Of a DNA stretch of 12,281 nucleotides, positions 1-5,569 are shown piece after piece; position 1 is the first letter of the stretch; each line of letters starts with the position of its first letter. The stretch is from Acidovorax sp. (GTDB taxonomy: Bacteria; Pseudomonadota; Gammaproteobacteria; Burkholderiales; Burkholderiaceae_C): the NCBI GenBank assembly GCA_011620245.1, contig WOZN01000131.1, positions 1-12,281 of the forward strand, read 5' to 3'. The notes beneath the pieces were generated by a model, which made no database searches, was not told the origin of the DNA, and was given only the letters and a program-made list of their open reading frames with translations. The position numbers were made by a program, and so were the translations under genes.

Positions 1-782
1 TCGTAGTGGCTGCCGGTGAGCAGGTATTTGCCATTGGCCGGGGCCGGCTTGTAGCGGCCCACCACGTTGCCCACGGCGTCGATCTCGACCTCGTCAAAGC
101 CGCAGTCGCGCATCCAGCGGCTGAGCGCTTGAGCGCAGGCGCGGTGGGCGTCGGTGAGGTAGGTGACGGTGAGCTGGCCCTTTTCGGCAAAGCCGGGGTC
201 GGAATGTTCGGCCAGTTTTTCGTGCCAGTCCCATACATCGTTGCCCAGCAGGGGTTCGGCATCGAATTTGTCGTTCAGGCGGATCTCGGCGATGCGGTGG
301 ATGTTGCGCAGGGCCTCGGCGCGCTCGAAATCCGGGTGGTTGTCCAGCCGCCGCGCAAAGGTGTCGATGATCTGCTGCTTGCTCAGGCCATTGCCCCGTG
401 GCCCGCGCACCGCCAGGATGAACGGGAAGCCGAAGCGGGCGTTGTAGTCGACGTTGAGCTGCTGGATGCGTGCGAATTCCTCGGGCGTGCATTGCGTGAG
501 GCCCGCCTTCGATTGCTCGTGGGTCGATTCGGCCGTGAGGCTCTGCGCCACCATGGCTTTGCCGGCAAGTTCAGGGTGGGCGCGGATCAGGCCCAGCTGC
601 GCCTGTGCGCTGGCCGTGCGCACCGCATGCGCCATCGCGTGCCTGAGCTGCGCCAGCGAGCGAAAGGGCCGCTGCGCCAGCGCATGTTCGGCAATCCAGG
701 GTGAATGCTCGTACAGGCCATCGAGCATCTGCAGGGCCTCGGCGGCGCTGGCGGTGTTGAGTTGATCCAGAGTCAGGGGCAT
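1..782 (-). CDS. uraD: Bifunctional OHCU decarboxylase (UraD) / allantoate amidohydrolase fusion, partial
   Basis: The open reading frame starts at the ATG at 782-780 and continues without a stop to the window edge (260 codons seen; the 3' end is missing). Residues 1-173 are a complete UraD domain: H69 lies in HPELAGK, the usual catalytic-histidine motif, followed by YNARFGFPFILAVRG (113-127) and a closing IAEIRLNDKF. UraD converts 2-oxo-4-hydroxy-4-carboxy-5-ureidoimidazoline (OHCU) to S-allantoin. From about residue 183 the same frame continues as an M20-type zinc amidohydrolase: HSDPGFAEKGQLTVTYLT, then VGNVVGRY, then TGSHY at the edge, which is the start of the metal-binding GSHxD motif. 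This matches allantoate amidohydrolase/ureidase (AllC-like). I checked the junction base by base and saw no frameshift. It lies 64 bp downstream of puuE on the same strand, probably co-transcribed. No strong Shine-Dalgarno is visible. The exact M20 substrate is inferred from context, since N-carbamoyl amino acid hydrolases look alike at this end. Confidence 0.9.
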   Translation of the reverse strand, partial: MPLTLDQLNTASAAEALQMLDGLYEHSPWIAEHALAQRPFRSLAQLRHAMAHAVRTASAQAQLGLIRAHPELAGKAMVAQSLTAESTHEQSKAGLTQCTPEEFARIQQLNVDYNARFGFPFILAVRGPRGNGLSKQQIIDTFARRLDNHPDFERAEALRNIHRIAEIRLNDKFDAEPLLGNDVWDWHEKLAEHSDPGFAEKGQLTVTYLTDAHRACAQALSRWMRDCGFDEVEIDAVGNVVGRYKPAPANGKYLLTGSHY

Positions 783-788
783 GGTGAG

Positions 789-854
789 TGCTTCAATAAA
801 GTGAGCTGCCAGCGCTTATGGGGTAAGGGCTGGAAGCCAATTTGACTCAAAAAA
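789..854 (+). repeat. Degenerate ~66-bp intergenic repeat, copy A
   Basis: First of three copies in the window with conserved blocks at matching offsets: TGCT (1-4), AGCTG (16-20), GCGC (24-27), GCCAA (48-52), then a GACT..AAA end. AGCGCTTA and TAAGGGCT form an imperfect central inverted repeat, so the transcript could fold. It fills nearly the whole puuE-uraD gap: it starts 6 bp from the uraD start and overlaps the last codons and stop of puuE. From memory it resembles a repeat common between genes in Comamonadaceae genomes; its function is unknown to me. Confidence 0.7.
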
Positions 855-1797
855 TGGGCGCCGGGAAGCGTTGCGTCCAGTGGCGCGCGATGTCGATGCG
901 GCGGGCCACCCATACCCTGTCGTGCTGCGCGATATGGTCCAGAAAGCGCTGCAGCGCCGTGATGCGGCCCGGGCGGCCCAGCAGGCGGCAGTGCATGCCG
1001 ATGCTCATCATCCTGGGCCTGTTGTCACCCGCCGGGTCGCCCTCGGCATACAAGGCGTCGAACGTGTCTTTCATGTACTGGAAGAACGGGTCGGCGTGCG
1101 AGTACCCCTGCGGCAGCGCAAAACGCATGTCGTTGCAATCGAGCGTGTAGGGCACGATGAGTTGGGGCACGGCGGTGCCATCGGTGCGGCGCACCTTCAT
1201 CCAGAAGGGCAGGTCGTCGCCGTAGTAGTCGCTGTCGTATGCAAAGCCGCCGAAGTCGGCCACCAGGCGGCGGGTGTTGGGGCTGTCGCGGCCGGTGTAC
1301 CAGCCCAGGGGCCTTTCTCCGGTCATGCGCTCGATGATGGCCATGGCTTCCTGCATATGCGCGCGCTCCACCTCTTCGGGGATATGCTGGTAGTGAATCC
1401 ATTTGAGGCCGTGGCAGGCGATCTCGTGGCCCAACTCCACAAACGCCCGGGTCAAGTCGGGGTGGCGCTGCAGGGCGGTGGATACGCCAAACACCGTGAG
1501 CGGCAGCTGGCGTTTTTCGAATTCACGCAGGATGCGCCACACGCCCGCGCGCGAGCCGTATTCGTAGATGCCTTCCATGCTCATATGCCGCCCGGGGTAG
1601 CTGGCGGGGTTGAACATTTCCGACAGGAACTGCTCGCTGCCCGCATCGCCGTGCAGCACGGCGTTCTCGCCGCCTTCCTCGTAGTTCAGCACGAACTGCA
1701 CCGCAATGCGGGCGCCGCCGGGCCATTGCGCGTGGGGCGGGTGCTTGCCGTAGCCGATCAGGTCGCGGGGATAGGCTTGGGTGGCGTCGTAGAGCAT
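847..1797 (-). CDS. puuE: Allantoinase PuuE (polysaccharide-deacetylase-like)
   Basis: A 316-residue protein of the NodB/polysaccharide deacetylase superfamily, matching the PuuE type of allantoinase, which hydrolyses allantoin to allantoate in the cytoplasm without the metal site of true deacetylases. Family-like stretches are YPRDLIGYG (9-17), NYEEGGE (39-45), GRHMSMEGIYEYGSRAG (69-85), LGHEIACHGLKWIHYQ (122-137), GWYTGRDSPNTRRL (165-178) and MSIGMHCRLLGRPGR (264-278). The length is usual for the family. I chose the ATG at 1797; an in-frame TTG at 1809 would add four residues, and neither has a clear Shine-Dalgarno. The final Phe codon and the TGA stop lie inside repeat copy A. It is probably the first gene of a puuE-uraD operon, divergent from uraH. 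Confidence in the family is high; specificity for allantoin rests on the family and on uraD and uraH next door. Confidence 0.93.
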   Translation of the reverse strand: MLYDATQAYPRDLIGYGKHPPHAQWPGGARIAVQFVLNYEEGGENAVLHGDAGSEQFLSEMFNPASYPGRHMSMEGIYEYGSRAGVWRILREFEKRQLPLTVFGVSTALQRHPDLTRAFVELGHEIACHGLKWIHYQHIPEEVERAHMQEAMAIIERMTGERPLGWYTGRDSPNTRRLVADFGGFAYDSDYYGDDLPFWMKVRRTDGTAVPQLIVPYTLDCNDMRFALPQGYSHADPFFQYMKDTFDALYAEGDPAGDNRPRMMSIGMHCRLLGRPGRITALQRFLDHIAQHDRVWVARRIDIARHWTQRFPAPIF

Positions 1798-2154
1798 GGA
1801 TTGCGGCAAATATCAGAGAAATGAGGGCGTCGCGGGGGCGCGCATTGCCGCTGGATGGCTGGCGGGGCGCTCGTGATCCCCGCTGAGATCGGGAACAGGT
1901 TCTAAGGCAAGCAAATTACCGGCCAGCCGGGGACCGGGTTGCAGGCAGTTTTGGGCGATGGCGCTGGTGGGCGAGAATTGATAATGGGACTTACGCAAAT
2001 AAGGATGCCACAACAGTACTTGCCCTTGTGGCAGGCGGCTTGCCTGGGCCTGTTTTGCGTAAGTCATGGATAGATTGAACACCCCGCGGTGCCTGCACTT
2101 TGGGCCCCGGCTGCCACAGCCAATCCCGGCCTTACATCTTCAGGAGATTCCCCC
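1798..2154. promoter_or_regulatory. Divergent puuE/uraH intergenic region (357 bp)
   Basis: This non-coding stretch must hold the promoters of both puuE (leftward) and uraH (rightward). I could not find a convincing -35/-10 pair on either strand. It contains the MITE-like element at 1988-2065. A minus-strand open frame crosses it but matches nothing I know. The uraH ribosome-binding site (CAGGAG, 2141-2146) is clear, 8 bp from the start codon. Apart from the element and the RBS, I see nothing identifiable. Confidence 0.5.
1988..2065. mobile_element. 78-bp MITE-like element with terminal inverted repeats and target duplication
   Basis: GACTTACGCAAA at 1988-1999 is perfectly inverted as TTTGCGTAAGTC at 2054-2065, and the match extends to 15 of 17 positions reading inward. 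The element is flanked on both sides by ATGG (1984-1987 and 2066-2069), as expected of a 4-bp target-site duplication. Inside are two further hairpins: GCCACAA/TTGTGGC (2007-2013 with 2026-2032) and CAGGC/GCCTG (2032-2036 with 2042-2046). There is no coding capacity, so any movement would need a transposase supplied in trans. The alternative is a pair of regulator half-sites, but the exact flanking duplication favours a transposon-derived element. Confidence 0.55.
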
Positions 2155-2505
2155 ATGGGCTTGACTACCCACGTTCTGGACACCATGCATGGCTGCCCCG
2201 CGGCCGGCATGGAGGTGTCGCTGTTTTCCACCCATGGCGATGCGGCCGCGCTGATCCAGCGCCTGGTGCTGAACCAAGATGGCCGCACCGATGCGCCGCT
2301 GTTTGACGATGCCAGCCTGCGCACGGGCACCTACCGCCTCACGTTCGGCGTGGCGGCCTATTTCAAGGCGCGGGGGGTGGTTTTGCCGGAGCCCAATTTT
2401 CTCGGCCGTGTGAGCCTGGACTTTGGCATTGCCCATGCCGACCAGCATTACCACGTGCCCTTGCTGGTGAGCCCGTGGAGCTATGCCACCTACCGCGGCT
2501 CGTGA
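2155..2505 (+). CDS. uraH: 5-hydroxyisourate hydrolase (transthyretin-like)
   Basis: A 116-residue protein of the transthyretin-related family, which hydrolyses 5-hydroxyisourate to OHCU, the step between PuuD and UraD. The N-terminal signature LTTHVLDTMHGCPAAGM (3-19) carries H6, GRT (43-45) carries the conserved Arg, and the C-terminal block YHVPLLVSPWSYATYRGS (99-116) ends in the family's diagnostic YRGS tetrapeptide. It is a full-length single-domain protein with no signal peptide, so cytoplasmic. The ATG at 2155 is preceded by CAGGAG with 8-bp spacing, and the product starts right at the family motif; upstream in-frame extension adds only unrelated sequence. It is divergent from puuE and convergent with the lipoprotein gene downstream. 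The active form is expected to be a homotetramer, as known for the family. Confidence 0.95.
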   Translation: MGLTTHVLDTMHGCPAAGMEVSLFSTHGDAAALIQRLVLNQDGRTDAPLFDDASLRTGTYRLTFGVAAYFKARGVVLPEPNFLGRVSLDFGIAHADQHYHVPLLVSPWSYATYRGS

Positions 2506-2510
2506 AGGGA

Positions 2511-2577
2511 TGCTCCTGAAAAAGGAGCTGGCTGCGCTTTCTCTGCGCCGATGTTGCGGCCAAAGATGCCTGAAACC
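2511..2577 (+). repeat. Degenerate ~67-bp intergenic repeat, copy B
   Basis: Second copy of the family, starting 5 bp after the uraH stop. It shares TGCT, AGCTG, GCGC and GGCCAA at the same offsets as copies A and C. Its left end forms a perfect 6-bp hairpin, GCTCCT and AGGAGC around a GAAAA loop (2512-2528). It lies between the convergent uraH and lipoprotein genes. There is no T-tract after the hairpin, so I do not call it a terminator. Confidence 0.65.
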
Positions 2578-2634
2578 CAATGGATTCAATGGTTAGCCGC
2601 TCTTTATTTGTGAGCGTGGTTTCTCAGCCTGGGC

Positions 2635-3165
2635 TCAGAGCTGCCCTTCGGTCAGGGTATCGAGCTGGAAATGCCCGCTCTTGTCCCACAGCCAGGTGTC
2701 GGTGTAGGTGACGCGGCCCATGCGGGCTGGCACCGGGAACGGGGCGGCGGCGTGCACCGTGCGTTCGATCTCGGCAACCACTTCGGGCGCATGGCGCGGT
2801 GCGCGCATCCAGTGCAGTTTGGTGATGCGGCCGCTGCGGTCGATATCCACTTCCAGCACGCCAATGGCGTACAGCATGGGCGGGAGCTTGCCCTTGAAAA
2901 CACGCGGGTTGTTCAGGTTGTAGAGGTGGGTTGCCGCGTCGCGGCGATAGGCCCGCGCGTTGCTGGCAGCCGAGGGGCCGGGCAATGCCGGTCTGCCCGG
3001 TGCCTGCCCTGCGTCAGTGCTGGGCAGGCGGCTGTCGGGAGGAGGTGGCGGGGCTTCAGGGGCGGATTTGCACGCGGCAACGATGGCGCCCATGGCCGCC
3101 ATGATTGCGGCCAGCAGCCAATGGCGGCCAGCCCGGGAAGAATGTTGGGACGAAATGGGTGGCAT
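2635..3165 (-). CDS. Putative lipoprotein with TonB/TolA-like C-terminal region
   Basis: I do not recognise a named gene. From the ATG at 3165 the product is 176 residues: an Arg-containing n-region, a hydrophobic stretch LLAAIMAAMGAIVAAC ending in a lipobox (VAAC, C32), then a Pro/Ala-rich linker including five consecutive prolines, and a C-terminal part from about residue 75. That part reads YNLNNPRVFKGKLPP, then IGVLEVDIDRSGRITKLHWM, then IERTVHAAAPFPVP, which resembles the alpha/beta fold of TonB/TolA C-termini (a G-x-V-x-V strand, then an amphipathic helix ending in PFP). It should be a lipid-anchored envelope protein. Alternative starts exist upstream (ATG at 3198, TTG at 3219), but 3165 gives the cleanest signal peptide. 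It sits between uraH (convergent) and xdhC (divergent) with no obvious link to purine metabolism. Confidence 0.72.
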   Translation of the reverse strand: MPPISSQHSSRAGRHWLLAAIMAAMGAIVAACKSAPEAPPPPPDSRLPSTDAGQAPGRPALPGPSAASNARAYRRDAATHLYNLNNPRVFKGKLPPMLYAIGVLEVDIDRSGRITKLHWMRAPRHAPEVVAEIERTVHAAAPFPVPARMGRVTYTDTWLWDKSGHFQLDTLTEGQL

Positions 3166-3240
3166 GGTGTTGCCGCTATGCTGGTGGGCACGATCCATGC
3201 GGTCAGTGCTGGCGTGCAATGAACATATTGGAAGGTTGCG

Positions 3241-4140
3241 GTGGCTGATCTGTTGCTATTGCTGGAGGGGCTGAAGGCCGCCCCGGCCTGTCTGGTGACC
3301 GTGGAGTCTACACAAGGCTCTGCTCCACGGGAAGTGGGGGCCTGGATGGCGGTTTTTGCCGATGGCCTGGTGGGCACCATCGGCGGCGGGCATATCGAGC
3401 ACCAGGCCATTGCCGAGGCCCGGCGCAGGCTGCGTGGTGTTCAGGGGGCATCGCCGCTGCGATACGCGCTCGGTCCGGCCCTGGGCCAGTGCTGCGGCGG
3501 CGTGATGCACCTGGGTTTCGAGTTGGTGGCGGGGCAGCATGTGGCAGCTTTGAAACAGCGCCTTGCGCCAGCGCGCCACCCGGTGGCCTTGTTCGGCGGC
3601 GGGCATGTCGGCCATGCGCTGGCGCGCGTGCTGGCGCCGCTGCCATTTGCGCTGACCTGGATCGACAGCCGCGAGGGCATTTTTCCGGCCCCGCCGCCGG
3701 GCGATGTGGTGTGCGAACAATCCGGGCCGGTGCACATGGCGGTGCCGGCTCTGGCGCCCGGCAGCCGGGTGCTCATCATGAGTTTCAGCCATGCCGAAGA
3801 CCTGGATGTGGTGGCGGCCTGCCTCAGGCGCCAGCGCGAGCAGGGCGACCTGCCCTTCATCGGGCTGATCGGCAGCCGCACCAAATGGGCCACGTTTGCC
3901 AACCGGCTGCATGGGCGGGGTTTCACGCCGCAAGAGCTGGCGCATGTGACCTGCCCCATCGGGGTGCCGGGCATACGCGGCAAGGAGCCCGAGGTGATTG
4001 CAGTGGCGGTGGCCGCGCAGCTGCTGCAGACCTTGCAGGGTGCCCCCGCGCCAAGGCAAACGCAGGCGCTGGAAAAGGCCGTGGACAGGCTCACGGGGTC
4101 ATCGCCCCTCCCCCCCCCTGGATGCCAATTGGTAGGTTGA
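3241..4140 (+). CDS. xdhC: Xanthine dehydrogenase accessory protein XdhC
   Basis: A 299-residue XdhC/CoxF-family protein. XdhC binds molybdenum cofactor, helps its sulfuration and inserts it into xanthine dehydrogenase. Visible features: GSAPREVGAWM (26-36), TIGGGHIEHQAI (46-57), LGPALGQCCGG (77-87) with the CC pair typical of the family, a Rossmann-type loop FGGGHVGHA (118-126), the strand IDSREGIFP (141-149), and FIGLIGSRTKW (206-216) followed by CPIGVPGI.GKEPEVIAVAVAAQLL. The start is GTG with GGAAGG (3230-3235) 5 bp upstream. An ATG at 3219 is out of frame and opens only a 9-codon reading frame that overlaps the start. The xdhA/xdhB structural genes are absent from the window, although XdhC commonly follows them. 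A run of nine C near the 3' end (4110-4118) makes the last ten residues uncertain. Confidence 0.94.
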   Translation: MADLLLLLEGLKAAPACLVTVESTQGSAPREVGAWMAVFADGLVGTIGGGHIEHQAIAEARRRLRGVQGASPLRYALGPALGQCCGGVMHLGFELVAGQHVAALKQRLAPARHPVALFGGGHVGHALARVLAPLPFALTWIDSREGIFPAPPPGDVVCEQSGPVHMAVPALAPGSRVLIMSFSHAEDLDVVAACLRRQREQGDLPFIGLIGSRTKWATFANRLHGRGFTPQELAHVTCPIGVPGIRGKEPEVIAVAVAAQLLQTLQGAPAPRQTQALEKAVDRLTGSSPLPPPGCQLVG

Positions 4141-4322
4141 AGCCGGGAACAATTCCTGCATACATTTTTTGCCGAATCGTGAGGATGGTGGGTCGCAGCG
4201 GTGCCCCGGCAGACTTCTGCCATGGTGCGCGGCCCTTTTTCTGCTCAGAGCGCCCGCAGTGGTGAGCAGGTTGCACACGCGGCCAGTGCTTTTGCGCGCC
4301 GCGCAGGTTGAGAACAGAACAC

Positions 4323-5543
4323 ATGGAAAGCTATCTTCTCGACTGGGCCAACCTGCTTTTGCGCTGGGTCCATGTCATTGCCGCGATTGCCTGGATCGGG
4401 TCGTCGTTCTACTTCGTCTTTCTCGACAGCAGCCTGACGCCGCCGGTCGATGAAGACTTGAAGAAGCAGGGCGTGAGCGGCGAGCTGTGGGCCGTGCATG
4501 GCGGCGGGTTTTATCACCCGGTCAAGTTTGCCGTCTCGCCGCCCCGGTTGCCCGGACACCTGCACTGGTTCTACTGGGAAAGCTACAGCACCTGGCTCAG
4601 CGGCTTTGCGCTGTTCACGCTGTCGTACCTGTGGAGCGCCAGCACCTACCTCATCGACAAATCCCGCATGAACTGGGCGCCGGCCCAGGCGGTTGCCGTG
4701 GCGCTGGCGTTTCTGGTGGTGTTCTGGCTGCTCTACGACGCGGCCTGCCGCCTCTTCGGCCAGCGCAAGAACGGCGACGCCATCGTGGGCGCGCTGGCAG
4801 CGGCGCTGGTCTGCGTGGCGGCCTGGCTGGCCTGCCACTGGTTTGCCGGGCGCGCCGCCTTTTTGCTGGTGGGCGCGATGATGGCCACGGCCATGAGCGC
4901 CAATGTGTTCTTCTGGATCATCCCGGGCCAGCGCACCATGGTGGCGCAGATCAAGGCGGGCCAGCCGGTCGATCCGGTGCACGGCAGGCGCGGCAAGCAG
5001 CGCAGCGTGCACAACACCTATTTCACGCTGCCCGTGCTGTTCGCCATGCTCAGCGGGCATTACAGTTTCACCTGGAGCCATCCGCAGAACTGGCTGGTGC
5101 TGATCCTGATGATGTTCGCCGGCGCGGCCATCCGCCAGTTCTTCGTCATGCGCCATGGCCATAAGCTGGGGCGCAATGGCAACCCGTTGCCCTACGCGCT
5201 GCTCGGCGTGGCGGTGCTCGCCGGTGTGATGGTCTGGCTGCGCCCCGTGAATGCTACTAATGTTATAGCTGCAAGCGCAGGCGCAGCAAGCATTACAGGC
5301 CAAAATGACTTCAAATCCGTGCAGGCGGTGCTGGCGCAGCGCTGCTACCAATGCCATGGCGCGCAGGTGCAGATGAAGAACCTGCGGCTCGATTCCGGCG
5401 AAGGCGTCCGCCAGCAGGCCCAGGCCATCTACCAGCAGGCCGTGGTGCAAAAGCTCATGCCCATGAACAACGCCACGCAGATGACAGATGACGAGCGCGC
5501 ACTGATCGGGCGCTGGTATGAGGCGGGCGCCGTCACGCCCTGA
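4323..5543 (+). CDS. puuD: Urate hydroxylase PuuD, membrane protein with C-terminal cytochrome c domain
   Basis: A 406-residue integral membrane protein that oxidises urate to 5-hydroxyisourate, the reaction UraH follows. The N-terminal part (about 1-305) has several hydrophobic segments (about 11-33, 91-110, 120-140, 154-172, 178-200, 257-272, 288-306) and the conserved stretches WVHVIAAIAWIGSSFYFVFLD (15-35), ELWAVHGGGFYHP (54-66), HWFYWESYSTWLSG (81-94) and VHNTYFTLPVLFAMLSGHY (229-247). The C-terminal domain has the heme-c motif CYQCH (341-345) and Met candidates in KLMPMNNATQMT, so electrons probably pass to a cytochrome oxidase rather than straight to oxygen as in classical uricase. The ATG at 4323 was chosen; a TTG at 4308 would add five residues. 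The 182 bp after xdhC contain no gene. Residues 310-332, the linker between domains, are encoded by repeat copy C. Confidence 0.93.
   Translation: MESYLLDWANLLLRWVHVIAAIAWIGSSFYFVFLDSSLTPPVDEDLKKQGVSGELWAVHGGGFYHPVKFAVSPPRLPGHLHWFYWESYSTWLSGFALFTLSYLWSASTYLIDKSRMNWAPAQAVAVALAFLVVFWLLYDAACRLFGQRKNGDAIVGALAAALVCVAAWLACHWFAGRAAFLLVGAMMATAMSANVFFWIIPGQRTMVAQIKAGQPVDPVHGRRGKQRSVHNTYFTLPVLFAMLSGHYSFTWSHPQNWLVLILMMFAGAAIRQFFVMRHGHKLGRNGNPLPYALLGVAVLAGVMVWLRPVNATNVIAASAGAASITGQNDFKSVQAVLAQRCYQCHGAQVQMKNLRLDSGEGVRQQAQAIYQQAVVQKLMPMNNATQMTDDERALIGRWYEAGAVTP
5252..5318 (+). repeat. Degenerate ~67-bp repeat, copy C, in frame inside puuD
   Basis: Third copy of the family: TGCT (5252-5255), AGCTG at offset 16, GCGC at offset 24, GGCCAA at offset 47 and GACTTCAAA near the end align with copies A and B. 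Here it is read through as coding sequence, giving the Ala/Ser/Gly-rich linker NATNVIAASAGAASITG (310-326) and QNDFKS (327-332) between the last membrane helix and the cytochrome c domain. The local base composition is less GC-rich than the surrounding gene, as expected for inserted sequence. Confidence 0.6.
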
Positions 5544-5569
5544 TCAGATGGAAGCGTCAGATGGGAGCG
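5544..5569. repeat. 13-bp tandem duplication at convergent puuD/tetR ends
   Basis: TCAGATGGAAGCG (5544-5556) is followed directly by TCAGATGGGAGCG (5557-5569), 12 of 13 identical. The second unit encodes the last codons and stop of the tetR gene (reading leftward); the first fills the 13-bp gap before the puuD stop. No terminator separates the two convergent genes. Confidence 0.75.

Noticed and set aside
6..704. 232-codon plus-strand frame opposite the uraD fusion
   Set aside because: The minus strand has strong UraD and M20 motifs in one unbroken frame; this one has no recognisable features.
871..1824. 317-codon plus-strand frame opposite puuE
   Set aside because: Antisense shadow: low-complexity Ala/Val/His/Gly composition, while the opposite strand has clear PuuE motifs.
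1813..2082. 89-codon minus-strand frame upstream of puuE
   Set aside because: It runs through the MITE-like element, has no ribosome-binding site or familiar motif, and is most likely chance.
2512..2528. GCTCCT/AGGAGC hairpin after uraH as a terminator
   Set aside because: No T-tract follows; the hairpin is explained as part of repeat copy B.
3219..3248. 9-codon upstream reading frame overlapping the xdhC start
   Set aside because: Starts at ATG without a Shine-Dalgarno and is too short to distinguish from chance.
4208..4240. Hairpin GGCAGA/TCTGCC and a later T-run as a terminator for xdhC
   Set aside because: The loop would be only two bases (or the stem five pairs), and the five T lie 14 bases beyond the stem, too far for an intrinsic terminator.
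4245..5450. 401-codon minus-strand frame opposite puuD
   Set aside because: Antisense shadow with His/Gln/Arg-rich composition; the plus strand has a membrane protein with a CxxCH motif.
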